The notes under the pieces were generated by a model that did no database searches, was not told the DNA's origin, and saw nothing but the letters and a program-made list of their open reading frames with translations. Position numbers and translations under genes: made by a program. A DNA stretch of 64,000 nt from Myotis daubentonii. Lineage: Eukaryota; Chordata; Mammalia; Chiroptera; Vespertilionidae. The stretch is from assembly GCF_963259705.1 (NCBI RefSeq), contig NC_081847.1:94330464-94394463 (forward strand), given 5' to 3'. This document shows, piece after piece, positions 11,848-23,582 of this stretch; within the stretch, counting starts at the first letter, position 1, and the number at the start of each line of letters is the position of its first letter.

Positions 11848-12059
11848 CCGTGGTCGGCAAACTGCAGCTCGCGAGCCACATGCGGCTCTTTGGCCCCTTG
11901 AATGTGGCTCTTCCTAAGCCTTAGGAGTACTCTAATTAAGTTAATAACAATGTACCTACCTATATAGTTTAAGTTTAAAAAATGTGGCTCTCAGAAGAAA
12001 TTTCAGTCATCATACTGTTGGTATTTGGCTCTGTTGCCTAATGCGTTTGCCGACCCCTG
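11848..12059 (-). mobile_element. Second hAT MITE family, copy b
   Basis: The same family as the copy at 10663, in opposite orientation. It begins CCGTGGTCGGCAAACTGC (first bases mutated) and ends GTTTGCCGACCCCTG. A perfect 8-bp duplication, TTCTAGGA, flanks it at 11840-11847 and 12060-12067. Non-coding. Confidence 0.9.
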
Positions 12060-12218
12060 TTCTAGGAGGACCGTGAGGGTCCAGTTTCCAGAGGCTCTGT
12101 CTCAGCGAGGGCTCTGGTGTGTTTATCCGACGTGTGAGAAGGTTGCAGGAAGCATGGGTGACTGACCAGGGACTACGGCGCCGGTCTCATAACCTGGATC
12201 CCACCAGATGGCCGGTGG

Positions 12219-12240
12219 GCGGGGGGGGGGGGGGGGGGGC
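12219..12240. repeat. G homopolymer run
   Basis: A near-pure G run in a GC-rich context. Its exact length may be uncertain in the assembly. Confidence 0.8.
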
Positions 12241-12319
12241 GAGTCCCCTGGCAGGAGAGAGAGGGGGAGGGTTGCTGGCAGACAGAGGCTGCCTCCTCGT
12301 GAGACTTGTTTATCTAAAG

Positions 12320-12539
12320 CAGTGGTTCTCAACCTTCCTAATGTCGCGACCCTTTAATACAGTTCCTCATGTTATGGTGACCCCCAATTTCATTGTTACA
12401 AATTGAACATAATGAAAGCATCGTGATTAATCACAAAAACAATATGTAATTATATGTGTTTTTCGATGGTCTTAGGCGACCCCTGTGAAAGGGTCGTTCG
12501 ACCCCAAAGGGCTTGCGACCCACAGGTTGAGAACCGCCG
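12320..12539 (+). mobile_element. SPIN-type hAT, copy 4
   Basis: Belongs to the class that jumps from 'gtgacccccaa' to 'tttcattgttacaaattgaac' and keeps the 'aaagcatcgtgattaatcac' block. The ends are CAGTGGTTCTCAACC and GAGAACCGCCG. Flanks ATCTAAAG (12312-12319) and CTCTAAAG (12540-12547) match at 7 of 8 bases. Confidence 0.9.
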
Positions 12540-13827
12540 CTCTAAAGGGAGGTCTCCATCATGCTTTCTGCAGGATGGATCTCCAACATTTATCACAGTT
12601 TCCAGGTGCAGAGTAACAGCGCAAGAAATTTGGGGATATTTTCACGTCATTTCTTACTAAAGTGGCTACAGGGCCTCTCTGGGAATTAGAAGAAAGCAAG
12701 TGAAGGGGGTAACCTTCATGTCATCCCAAGCTCACTTCCCCACACCCCAAACTCCCCCGGCCCCTCTGCGACAGAGCGCCCGCAGTCCCTTCCCTGAGCC
12801 CAGGAGGAGTGGCTGCTCCTGCACATGTTGGAGTATCTCGTGCTGTGTGCTTCTCTTCCTCTCCACCCAGTGAGACGGGCCAGGCCTTGCTGAGACTGTC
12901 CACAGGGCTGTCCTCAGGGGTAGTCCAGTGCTGGGTCCCCACTACCTGTGGGTGCCGTTGACTGTGATTCGCTGGAAACAACTCCCAACCAACCAGCAGC
13001 AGTGACTGGGGTTAGGCAAAGCAGACTCCTAAGCGTGTCACAGCGAGGGGCCAGCAGTGAGGTACTGTGAGGTTGTAGGGCTCAGGAGGAGGTACCTGGG
13101 AGGTAATGCTGGCTGAGGGGGGACCAGACGGGGGTGGGTGGGCTTGGTGACGTAATCAGGACTGGGGGACGTAGCAAGGCAAGGGTTTCTAGGAGAGTCT
13201 TGAGAACATATTTCTTTGGTGAGCCCTGAGAATAGGAGACGGAGTCTAACAAGGGCCTTGGTGACTTGTTTAGGGTCCAGGAAGAAAGGATTTGGGGTAC
13301 ATTTCTAAAACAAACAATATTATTTGAAACTTCATCTTCTGGGGCAATAGTTTCCTGCATTAGTAATGACAGAGAGTGGAAGAGTAAAGTCAGGTCACTG
13401 CAGACAGTGAGCTACACAGCTGCTGATGCCTGAAGCTCTCAGTATGTAGTTGGAAGGTTACTCTCAAATATAAAGTTCTCTTTTCCCCCCTAACTTTAAA
13501 AATTCCAGTTTTACCCAGCCCCTTAACAGAAGGAAAAATAAGCAAAGATCATAGTGGTAGTCAAAAGAAGGCATTCCCTTTCCCTAAAATTAGACTTTCC
13601 AAAAATAAGAAGGGAAGGAGACGTATAAATGTGAGAGAGGGGGGAGGCGTAATGAGGGCAGAGGAACAGCCAAGTGGGTCAGCCTTCTGGTCACCGTCTG
13701 CCAACGCCCATTGTTACGCCCATTTCAATAGCATTGCAAGACCTGGCCTGTGTGTGAAGGAGTAGGAATAGAACTAGTTTGATCACCAATAAAACGTAAC
13801 ACTAGAAAACATAGGATGTGTGTACAG
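12540..13827. other. Unique DNA, no gene found
   Basis: Non-repetitive sequence between two SPIN copies, without any recognised domain or RNA gene. Confidence 0.45.
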
Positions 13828-14039
13828 CAGTGGTTCTCAACCTTCTGGCCCTTTAAATACAGTTCCTCATGTTGTGACCCAACCATAAAATCATTTTTGT
13901 TGCTCCTTCATCACTGTCATGTTGCTACTGTGATGAATCGTCATGTAAATATCTGATATGCAGGATGGCCTTAGGCGACCCCTGTGAAAGGGTTGTTCGA
14001 CCGTCAAAGGGGTCGCGACCCACAGGTTGAGAACCGCTG
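13828..14039 (+). mobile_element. SPIN-type hAT, copy 5
   Basis: Short class ('ttctggccctttaaatacag'), 212 bp, with both ends well kept (CAGTGGTTCTCAACC and GAGAACCGCTG). The flanks GTGTACAG and GTCTACGT agree at only 5 of 8 positions, so the target duplication has decayed or been rearranged. Confidence 0.88.
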
Positions 14040-15130
14040 GTCTACGTGTTTGGACGTGACTAAGTCATGGTGTCCTGGCACATGTTTGGTGGGGAAGCCC
14101 TGGTTTCTAGTTTGCCAACTTCTGGGCATAAATACTCGCGGTACCAACATGACACGACTGGACACAGCTGGGAAGAGGGGTGCGTGCCGTTGGCTCCCCT
14201 GCCTGCTGCCGTAGCCAGCACCCCCCTGGCTGAGACCCCTTGAGAAGGGGGTGACCCCACCCTGAGCCTCAGTCCTGGAGGCTGGGCAGCGGGTCCCTCC
14301 TGGAAGTTGTTCTGAGAATTCTCTCTGCCACCCCAGGGGTCGCTAGGCTGTAACAGACATGCTCCAAACAGGAGGGGAAATAGGGTCACCTCTCAAAACG
14401 GAAGCAGTGGGTGTCCTTTGTGTAGCAGCGTGATGAAGGAAGACACGGAGGAGGGCCCTACGGTCGTTGAGAATGAACGAGTAGGAGTTCTGCTCTGCTC
14501 TTTGGGTGACGAATTAATTTGCCATAATAAAGAGGAATGAGACATTCTTATTGTGATTGATAACAGTCTCCTTCCCATCCTTCTACGTTGGGTAGAGGCC
14601 TATGACTTAACACCGTTGGCAAAGGATTGTTTATTCATTCGGCTAATTTGCGAGAGAGAAGGGGAGAGAGCCAGCCTTCGGGGGAACTAGTATTTCTCGC
14701 TGGAAACTTGACAGACTTTGTCTGTTTATCATATCGATACCCCAGATGACGTGCCATCAACGCCATGATAGAGATAAAGAGAGAGTCAAGAACATGGAGT
14801 CCTCCTCCTATCAATTTTGCTCCAGTTTCTTCGTCGGGAGGAGAACGCTGGAAGCTGCTCTTGTTCCGTGGTCCCACAGCACCCGCTTGTTTCCAGTGTA
14901 GCATTGGGCACGTGGCATCAGGTACTCATGGCTTTCCATCCCGGAGAGCGGGGAGCTCCTGTGGACGGAGCGTCTGCCCAGAACCTAATGGCTGGCACTT
15001 AGTTCTTGCTCAAAAGAGGCGTGTTTTTTACACTACAGGTCACAAGCCGCAAGGTGACTACGCTCAACTTTGACCCCAGAATTCTGGGCTAGGAAGCTGC
15101 CGCTCCTTCTTCAGCCGCAGTACCCCTGGG
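14040..15130. other. Unique DNA, no gene found
   Basis: Mixed composition with no repeat family recognised. A few short open frames overlap on both strands. Confidence 0.45.
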
Positions 15131-15148
15131 TATGCCCATGGAGGGTGC

Positions 15149-15712
15149 GCACACACATGCACACATGCACACACACACATCACAGACACAGGCACACACA
15201 CACACCACACACACAGGCACACACACACACACCACACACATACACACAGGCACATACACACACATACACACCACACACACAGGCACACACACCACACACA
15301 CATACACACACAGGCACATACAGATACACACAGGCACGCACACACAGGCTCATACACACACAGGCACTCACACACAGGCACATACCACACACACATATAC
15401 ACACACAGGCACACACACAGACTCATACACACACAGGCACTAACACACAGGCACACACCACACACACATATACACACACAGGCACACACACAAGCACACA
15501 CACAGGCACACACCACACACACATACACACACAGGAACATACAGGCACATACAGATACACACACAGGCACACACATAGGCTCATACACACACAGGCACAC
15601 ACACATACACACAGGCACACACACATACACACAGGCACAGGCACACAGAGGCACACACAGGCACACACATGCACAGGCACATACACACACATACATACAC
15701 AGGCACATGCAG
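15149..15712. repeat. CA-rich microsatellite/minisatellite
   Basis: About 560 bp of (CA)n interrupted at intervals by GG, AT or CC to give units such as 'acacacaggcac' and 'acatacacac'. No stop codon arises in several frames on either strand, which creates spurious open frames of about 220 codons at 15064-15741. Alternating purine/pyrimidine sequence like this can adopt Z-form DNA. Confidence 0.95.
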
Positions 15713-16839
15713 ATGTGCATCGGAAACCGATGCTGTGACAATCAGGGCACGTGACTGACGCATTTGGGGGCTATGGCTTTATTCTCCCAGCACGGCCTTG
15801 GCCGTGAACGTCAGGGACATGGAGACTGTGTGAGCAGCAGCCTTCCCCGCTTGGCTCTCAGGGAAACAGGCCGAGGGGGGCCCTGCGTGTGGGTGGCCCG
15901 GCGTGAGGGGGGCCCGGTGTGAGGGGGCCCGGCGTGAGGGGGGCAGGCCGGCGCCTCGTTTCTGCCGCTGGCCACCTGGCTGTCATCGGCTGAGCTGCCC
16001 ACGAGCTCCGGGCAGGCCAGGCTGAGATCCGTGATGGCAGAGGCGGCCTTATCCTGGCCCAGTGGAGCCCCTCACGCTAGCTCGGCCCTCACCTGAGCCA
16101 CCGTTCATTACGGGCCTCTGTACTGAGCGCCCCCGCCCCCCCGCCCCCCGTCCCCCACCCCCCGGCTGTGTGTGCTTTGATTTAGGTCCATGCACTCACC
16201 TCTTCGAGAAGTAGCTGCGTTCTGACACATGTTCTGTTTTTAAAGCGATATGGCACGCGGCCTAATTTCGGGGGGAAAACATGCACTCGATGGAAACACA
16301 CACACAAGCAGAACAAAGTGCCTGCGTTTAGAGTGATGGGCACCTGCGAGGCAGCGGCTCGTCGGAGAGGTTTTCCTCGAGTTCCTCAGAACTCGCCCCG
16401 GAAGCCCCAGGGACGGCCGCTCCTGCAGCAGCGTTCGCGGTGGAGTAAACAGACAAGTGCTCCATCCGTCACGGTAAGTGAGACAAATACAGCCCGTCCC
16501 GCCTCGCAGCGGTGGCGTGGCGGTTACAGAAGAATAATTCCGCGTGGCTTTTATGAATTCTTCCCCTGCGCAGGAGACAATGGCCTCATTTCCCGCCCCT
16601 GGATTATAAATAAATGGCCTTCCCCAGCGATCCCGGGTCCGCCCAGCCTGTCTCCTCCTGTGTGACCAGCGCCTTCCCTGCTGCTGAGCGCCCCCCGGGA
16701 GGGGAAGGTAGGCCGGGTCACCTCCGAGCAGCGGGTCCCGCCTCGTCACCCGCGCTCCCTCCTCAGCGATAGCCATCACAGCCCCTGTCCCCATCCAAGC
16801 CGCCACTGCTCTGCCTTCTGTCCCCGTCAGCGTTGCCTT
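15713..16839. other. GC-rich unique DNA; possible conserved block at 16240-16640
   Basis: A short 15-16-bp tandem repeat lies at 15898-15946 ('ggcccggcgtgagggg'-like). 16240-16640 is unique, CpG-containing and ends in 'ttataaataaatggcc' near 16604-16619. A 188-codon minus-strand frame (16240-16806) has no recognisable domain. I cannot assign a function. Confidence 0.35.
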
Positions 16840-16966
16840 TGTCTAGACGTTTTCGTAAGTGGAATTATATACTAGATATCCTTTCCTGGTCTACTTTCTT
16901 TCACATAACAGTCATTTTGCGACCCATCCATGTTGTAATGTATTTATTCCCTGTAGTGCTGAGTAA
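16840..16966 (-). mobile_element. Old L1 3' region, left part
   Basis: 'taagtggaattatatac', 'tctttcacataacagtcat' and 'cccatccatgttgtaatg' are the antisense of the old L1 3' region. The copy is cut at 16966 by a Helitron and appears to resume near 17605. Confidence 0.7.
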
Positions 16967-17510
16967 TCAGGCAGGCAGACAGTGTGGTTAGGGGTGATCA
17001 GGTAGGCAGACCAGTGGTGAGGGGTGATCAGGTAGGCAGGCCAGAGGTTAGAGGAGATCAGGTAGGCAGACGGCCCCTCACAGGGCTGGCCCCGCCCCCC
17101 AGCAAGCAGATAGGGGTGATCAGGCAGGCAGACAAGTGGTTAGGGGTAATTAGATAGGCAGGCGAGTGGTTAGGGGTGATCAGGTAGGCAGGTGGTCCCT
17201 CAATGGGCTGGCCCCGCTCCCCAGCAAAGAAAGAGGGAGACCCAGGCCAGCCAAGCCATCGCACCCCAGCCTGTCACCTGCAGAGAGAGGCCACCGGTGG
17301 CAGGGGAGGGGGGCAGTGCTGCACAGATGGCAACCAGTGGCAGCAGCAGGAGTGGGGCCAGCTGCCTGCAGCCGGGGGAAGGAAAGCCCCGATAGGCCCT
17401 GATCTCAGGCCAGGCCTAGGGACCCTACCGGAGGGTCCCGGATTGTGAGAGGGTGCAGGCCGGGCTGAGGGACCCCCGAGTGCATGAATTTTCGTGCACC
17501 GGGCCTCTAG
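16967..17510 (+). mobile_element. Helitron (bat type), copy D, inside L1
   Basis: The 3' end is clear: hairpin 'gtgcatgaattttcgtgcac' at 17480-17499 followed by CGGGCCTCTAG ending at 17510, with host T next. The 5' end is inferred at TCAGGCAGG after host A (16966). The left 230 bp is a degenerate tandem of 'ggttaggggtgatcaggtag'-like units (16984-17196). Non-coding, so it would have relied on an autonomous Helitron's Rep-helicase. Confidence 0.8.
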
Positions 17511-17720
17511 TATGCATATAAGTTCTTTGATTGATCTCTTCCACCCCCTCATCCCCCCACCTTTCCTCTGAGATTCCACAGTCTGTCTCATGCTTCCATG
17601 TCGCATGGGGATGGGTATCTGAATTGTCTCCAGATTTTAGTTATTACAAGTAAAATTCTATGGACGTTTGCATTTAAGTCTTTGTCTGGACTGAGAAAGC
17701 AGTGGCTGGATCTGATGACA
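17511..17720 (-). mobile_element. L1 pieces right of the Helitron
   Basis: 17511-17600 resembles the 3' UTR of bat L1 in antisense ('gcatataagttctttgattg', compare 56569-56590). 17605-17690 resembles an older L1 ('gtctccagattttagttattac', 'tttaagtctttgtctggac') and would continue the fragment cut at 16966. How the two pieces joined is unclear. Confidence 0.6.
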
Positions 17721-18450
17721 GGCATACATTTAATGTTTTTAGAAATTGCCCGAATGTTTTTGTATTCTCAGTCATAGAACTTTTGCTCGGCTTGATCTCA
17801 GGCGGCTCTGATGGTGGTTTTCTGCAGTTTTGTGGCGGCTTCGCTGTGGCTGTGAGAGGATTTAAGGGCCACCTTGACCACCCCGACCTCTCGACCAGAA
17901 CCCCGTTCAATACATGTTGGTTCTCACCCACTGTCATTCTCCGAGTTAGAGGTTCGATGTCCTTGTTTTCTATAACTCCACTGTCTTTAACTTTCTGAAT
18001 AGATGGAGCCCAGTTATAACCACTCCTTTAATTGACCGGGTCTTCAGACTCCGTCTCGTCAGGATCCGAGTCCGTCTGAAGTGGCCCACATATCCCTTCA
18101 TGTGGGTCCTATTTTCTTGCCTGGAGATTTTCTATTGGGTGCCAGCTATTATGCAGCTCGCCTTTTTTTAATAAGAGATATTTTGAATTCTTATACATAG
18201 TGGTGATCTTTGTTCTGGGGTGCAGTTTAGTTGCTTGGAAACATGTTCATCCTCTCAGGTCTTGCTTTTAAGATGTGTTAGGCAAGGCCCGAGCTGGCTT
18301 GGTCTGCGGCTAAGTATTCCTTAGTATCGAGGCAAGAGCAGGCTCGGTGCTTGACCCAGTGCCGCGTGGATCTCACAATTTCCCAGCCCGGCTCGTGGGT
18401 AAGGCACCCTTTCCAGCCGTGTCTGAGCTCGGCATTGCGGCCTCTGTTTG
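17721..18450. mobile_element. Ancient LINE-like sequence, unassigned
   Basis: 'tggggtgcagtttagttgct', 'ttggaaacatgttcatcctc' and 'cttttaagatgtgttaggc' followed by 'gcggctaagtattccttag' resemble an old LINE 3' UTR seen widely in mammals. I cannot name the subfamily or fix the borders. Confidence 0.45.
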
Positions 18451-20091
18451 TTTAAGTTATTTTTCTTCCTCTACCAGGAGTGTCCTTACTGCGTGTTCTG
18501 CTCTGGGATCAGCTCAGTGCTCCTTACCGCTCGAGAGGGACCCTCTGTGGCCCTCCAGATGCCCACCCCTGTGTCCCGCTCCCTCCTCCTCCTCCTCCTT
18601 TCCAGAGGCCCCCCTTCCCATCCTCACAGGCTCCCCGGGTCAGCACTGCACCTGGGCCTGGCTGGAACCCGTCTAAAGTGACCGACAGAAAATGCGGAGC
18701 CCAAGCCTGGCTGGACCGAAACCATGTGAAACCACGCGTGGACCCTCTGTCTCCTCGCCGGCCGAGCTGAGCTGGTCCATCTGCCTGGGGACAGATGAGT
18801 GACTGTGTGTGTGTGTGTGGGGGGGGGGATTTGGGGCCTGGGGGAAGAGTGGAGGGAGGAGAGGAAGGAATGTGTGTCCAGGGCAAAGAGGCCAGGAGTG
18901 AGTCTGCAACTGAGATCTGGGAGGAAGGAGACGAAGGATTCATTTACTCATGTAATCCCCCCCACCCCCACCCCCACCCATGGGAGTGCTGAGAGAACGA
19001 AGGGGAGGTGATGGCCTGCTGCCAGGGGCTCTCAGGTAGGGGTCCCCATCAGGGCGTGGGGTGCCAGGGCGGGTGAGTCCCAGGCTCTCTGTGGCTGGGC
19101 CCAGTCACTCGTGAGAACCTCCCGAGTTGGTGCAATATTGTGGCAGCAGCCGAGTGAATTGTTTGTCCTCTGGACATTGATTGAAGGAATTCTTATTACA
19201 TTTTATAGCGCCAGGCCTGCTCGGAGAGTCCAGGCATAAATCGGCCATAAATTGGCCTCTGTCAGAATCTGCATCGAAGGGCACGGGACGCGTGTCACCG
19301 GCTGGCGTGGCAGCCACTCCGCCGTCACCAGCCCCCCCCCCCCCCCCCGCCACTCCTGGCCCCGCACCGCCTCCCCCAGCCCCTGCCTCTCCTTTGAAGA
19401 AAATACGGTCACGGCTCCGGCAAAGCGGCTGTTTGATCCCGGGACGCGACGGCAGCGGGGAACGGTGAGTTTAATTGATTTGCTCCAAGTGACGCCTCCA
19501 CTTGGGTGTGAGGCGGAGGCACATAAATAAACAGGGAGGCAAAGGGGGAGATATATGGTGACGCTGAGCGGGCGGGAAGGCACCAGCGCAGACGTATGCA
19601 TCCCACAAGCAGAGCCAGGGCCCGTGATTCATGGGGGGCAGGAGGTGGCCAGTTACAGGCTTGTTCTCCCGAGGAAGATAAAGGTGTCGCTTCACTTCCT
19701 ACCGTGATGGACTCGGAGCAGAAAATCAAATATTTCTGAGAGTTGGTTTATGTTACCAGTGAACACACGTAAGCATGTGAGCCAGCTGGAAACCCAGGCT
19801 GAGTCTCCAAACAGAAACACCTCTTTTCATTTGAGAAGAGAAAGATTTGGTGGTTTATAAAGGAAGCAGCGGCATTTTTTAACCAGGACGTAAACTTTTT
19901 GTGCTAATAAATTCACTTCTCAGTGCCTTTTGCCATGGTGACCGCAGCGTGGGCTCGACGCAATGTGAAATCATATCCGTCCTGCACTTAGACGGTGTCT
20001 TTCAAGTCAGTCATTCAGAATAAATGTCAAGGCTTCTTTGCTTAGTGGAAAACCTTCATAGAATTAGAGCAATTAAAAAAGTTAAGATTTC
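18451..20091. other. Unique DNA; possible conserved blocks at 19120-19270 and 19440-19560
   Basis: A short GT/G run lies at 18806-18830, a C-rich run at 18957-18977 and a C homopolymer at 19333-19348. The two named blocks are unique and balanced in composition ('cataaatcggccataaattg', 'ggcacataaataaacaggga'). No coding evidence was found. Confidence 0.35.
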
Positions 20092-20310
20092 GCCGAAACC
20101 GGTTTGGCTCAGCGGATAGAGCGTCGGCCTGCAGACTGAAAGGTCCCAGGTTCGATTCCGGTCAAGGGCATGTACCTGGGTTGCGGGCACATCCCCAGCG
20201 GGAGATGTGCAGGAGGCAGCTGATCGATGTTTCTCTCTCATCAATGTTTCTGACTCTCTATCTCTCTCCCTTCCTCTCTGTAAAAAATCAATAAAATATA
20301 TCTAAAAAAA
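20092..20310 (+). mobile_element. VES SINE, copy B
   Basis: The best preserved VES copy. The tRNA-like head holds a type-2 Pol III promoter: A box TGGCTCAGCGG at 20105-20115 and B box GGTTCGATTCC at 20149-20159. The body runs through CAGGAGGCAGCTGATCGATG and ends in 'aataaaatatatct' plus an A-rich tail. A direct repeat (AAAAAGTTAAGATTTC) flanks it, ending at 20091 on the left and 20325 on the right. Confidence 0.96.
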
Positions 20311-20562
20311 AAAAGTTAAGATTTCATCAAAATATTTCTACCAAAGAAGCTTCAGAACCAGGTGGTTTATAGATGAGTTCTTTCAACTTTCCAAGCGCTG
20401 GACAAATCCAGGTAAAATAAACTGAGCATAGAAAGCTGTGGCAGGCGTGTTGACTTGTTTCTTAACAGCAACATCAAAACCCAAGCAAAATATCACTACT
20501 CTCCCCACTGCAAAGCAATCCCATCGTTTGCCACCGTGATACACTCCCACCAAAATAAGCTT

Positions 20563-20785
20563 TTTTAAAAAAATATATATTTTATTGATTTTTTTACAGA
20601 GAGGAAGGGAGGGGGATAGAGAGTTAGAAACATTGATGAGAGAGAAACATCAATCAGCTGCCTCCTGCACACCCCCCACTGGGGATGTGCCCGCCAACAA
20701 CGGTACATGCCCTTGACTGAAATCGAACCTGGGACCTTTCAGTCCGCTTGCCAATGCCCTATCCACTGAGCCAAACCGGTCAGGG
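20563..20785 (-). mobile_element. VES SINE, copy C
   Basis: A minus-strand VES with its A/T tail at 20563-20590 and tRNA-like head ending at 'gccaaaccggtcaggg'. A perfect 13-bp target-site duplication, CCAAAATAAGCTT, lies at 20550-20562 and 20786-20798. It sits about 250 bp from copy B in opposite orientation. Confidence 0.96.
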
Positions 20786-20798
20786 CCAAAATAAGCTT

Positions 20799-21144
20799 TA
20801 CATGAAGATTTAAGTCTCCAAAGTTAACCATGAACTCTTAGGAGAAAGATAGAACCCTCCATACCAACTAGCGCGGCCACGGCCTGCGATGCCGACACCG
20901 CCAGCCGCCGCGGAGGGCAGGAGCCAGGCAGAGCGGCCCAGCCAGGCGGGAAGACAGCGGGGCGGTTCCTCACACTCAGCGTGCTTCTGCCAGAGGACTC
21001 AGCATGCACGCTTCTCAGGGTTTCCCAAAAGGAGTTGTCGACATGTCCACACCGGCGCCACCGCGTTCCTCGTACCTGCCGGAACGATGGCCTTCAGGAC
21101 ATGCATGGATAGATGGCGGCTCACGCTGAAAGGAAACGTGCCCT
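20799..21144. other. Unique DNA, no gene found
   Basis: GC-rich around 20880-20960, with no repeat or gene recognised. Confidence 0.4.
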
Positions 21145-21625
21145 CCAGCCATGAAGAGACATGGAGGAACCCGAATGCAGGTCACTCGGCGCAGAGGCCA
21201 ATCCGAAAGGGCCATGCACTGTGTGAAGTCAACTCGATGACGTTCTGGGAAAGGCAACGCCATGGAGACAGTAAGAAGACCAGGGGTTTCAGGGGGAGGG
21301 GGGAGGGATTCTTTTTAAGGTGTCGGCAATACTCTGCAGTGTTCTAAGAACCGATGCATGTCATTGTACACGTGTGCAAACCTTCCGAGTATCCAACACC
21401 AAGAGGGAACTGTAGCGCACTGTGGACTTCGGGTGGTAATGATGGACCGACGTCTGTTCATCGGTTGTGCCCAATGTACTGCTTTGGTGGGAGGCGTTGA
21501 TAATGGGGGAGGCCGTGTAAGTGGGGGCTGGGGGCATGTGGGACATTTCCATGCCTTCCTTTTAATTTTCAGTGAACCTAGAGCTTCTCTAAAAAATTGT
21601 CATAAGATCAATATTTAATATTAGT
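21145..21625 (+). mobile_element. L1 3' end, plus strand
   Basis: Follows the 3' end of mammalian L1M-type elements in order: 'gccatgaagagacatggagg', 'gatgacgttctgggaaaggc', 'gagacagtaagaagaccagg', 'acaccaagagggaactgta', 'gatggacc...gttcatcgg', 'ggtgggaggcgttgataatg' and 'cctagagcttctctaaaaaa'. No open reading frame remains. Confidence 0.85.
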
Positions 21626-23401
21626 GTAAACAAGGCCTTTCTAAGCATGACACTAAAAACTCAAATTATTCTAAAAGGGTAAAAAAAATACACTATGTGA
21701 AATTAAAATGTTCTTAGCAATTGAAAGGCAAGTGAAACATTTGGAAAGATTTCAATGTCTATAACAAAATGAAGTATGAAGTTCTGTAGTCTCAGAATTT
21801 TACATAACTCTCAGAAATAATTTAGAAAACACCAATAACACTAGAGGTCATGAATAATATGCAAATGCAAATATCTAACATATTTTCATTGAATCAAAAA
21901 ACCCTGACATTTACGAGATGGGCAGTGAGTAGGGGACAAGGTGGTTGCCTGGCATCTCTGAGTGTCCACCCCAGGAGTGTGTAGTGACCCCAGGCTGCCC
22001 CGTCACAGGTCCCTCCCGCAGTTCTAGAGCCCTGAGCGCATGACATGCGCAGGGAAAGACAAATAGACTCTCTCTGGGATTTGCCAGGTGGATGGTCATG
22101 AAAGGACAAAGGTTGGGAAGGTGAGGACACCGGGAGGATAGTGACCGGAGTGATTTATTGTGGGATGTACGCGGGCGAGGGAAGGAACCGAAGGTACAGG
22201 AAGGCTCACCAGTCAAGGCAAGCTGACAAGGGAGCTCTGGTGAAGCCCCTCGGAAGATGGGGGTTCCTCGTCATCCCGTGGCTCACCGTGGCCGTCCAGT
22301 CAGCTGTCCTCTTCCCTGTTCTCATCGCACACTGGCCAGCACGTCTCTCCAGACTCAACCTGCCGCTGTCCCTGCTATTGTCCCCCCAGAAACATTGTCT
22401 CATAGCCGACAAGTGCTCTGTCCCTTCCCCGGAAGTGCTGTTCTCCTCCCCACGCCCACCCGGAGCAGCGAAGCCTTTCCTGACCCTGCATAGTAAGGGC
22501 TGGAGGGGGAGACTGTTGCAAAGAGGACACATGCACATTGGAAGGCGCGCTGCACAGCCCCCCACGAAACATTCCAAATGCGTGAGTTCTTGGTGCGTCC
22601 TCCTCACTCCCTGAGCGTCATGAGTAGACGCAGCCACAGTCAGGAGCTGCTGGAGTCCCTGCTGGAAACAAGCTGGAAAATGGGGATTCGTGTAACAGGC
22701 TCACCTCACTCCGGTTTCTAACAATGAAGATGTGCCAGACAACATCAGGGCAGCTATGGTCTTGACAAATTTCTCAAGAGAGAGAAGTATGACTTAGGTT
22801 AAGTCTGTACAGTTTTACATTTTTTGTGTGGGTTTTGTTGTTGTTGTTGTTGTAGAAAAATCTTTGAGAATCTCCTTGAATCATTTTTTTCTTCATGTCA
22901 TTGAAGAGATCTTTCCAGAATCTCATTTTGTCTGTGGTTGATAAAGAGGCTCCATCAACGTGACTCACAGTTCATAAACCTGTCTAATGAATGAGGAACC
23001 TGAAGAATTCTCATTAGGTACAGTTGTTCCCCAAGTTTTCCGCCCCCCTAAGCTTCTCTTTCCTCAAAGGGCTCATCTTTGAAAATATTTTGTTAAGGCT
23101 CCTTGGGGAATCGCAGAGCTATCAACCACAGCTGTATTGCTGATCCAACACGGTTTTCTGAATGAGTCTTCACAGCGAGTCATCTGAGCGCTTTAAATAT
23201 GTCCTGATAGAATAAAGCAAGTCTCTAAGTCCCGAGGAAGACTTGATCCTCAACTCCCTCCACTTCAGAGGTAAGGTGAGTCAAAATGCTGGACAGACAG
23301 ACAGGAATCAGATGACAGGACAAATCGGGTAGGTGAATAAGGCAAGGCAAATGACCTGCTAGGAACCTCTTATATGAATATGTATTGCTGTTATATTAGC
23401 A
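21626..23401. other. Unique DNA, no gene found
   Basis: AT-rich at 21626-21900, then mixed. A short (TTG)n run lies at 22836-22852. Overlapping open frames at 22141-22637 on both strands (157 and 143 codons) have no recognisable domain. Confidence 0.45.
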
Positions 23402-23541
23402 CTAGGGGCCTGGGGCACGAAATTCGTGCACTGGGTGTGTGTGTGTGGGGGGTGTCCCTCAGCCCAGTCTGCCCCCTCTCACATACTGGGAGCCCTCAGG
23501 CGTTGACCCTCATCACCCTCCAATCACAGGATCAGCCCCTT

Positions 23542-23582
23542 GCCCAGGCCTGACGCCTCAGACAGAGGCGTCAGGCCTGGGC
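23542..23582. repeat. Perfect 17-bp hairpin in Helitron
   Basis: Arms GCCCAGGCCTGACGCCT (23542-23558) and its exact reverse complement (23566-23582) are separated by 7 bp. It is the cleanest member of the hairpin series in this Helitron. Confidence 0.95.

Noticed and set aside
15064..15741. Cys/Val-rich and His/Thr-rich frames of about 225 codons
   Set aside because: Translation of CA/GT repeats.
20092..20170. A tRNA gene, from clear A and B boxes
   Set aside because: It is the head of a VES SINE: it continues into the SINE body and A-rich tail and is flanked by a retroposition target duplication.
22141..22637. 157-codon frame (+) and 143-codon frame (-)
   Set aside because: They overlap on opposite strands, have no domain and lie in unique GC-rich DNA without splice context.
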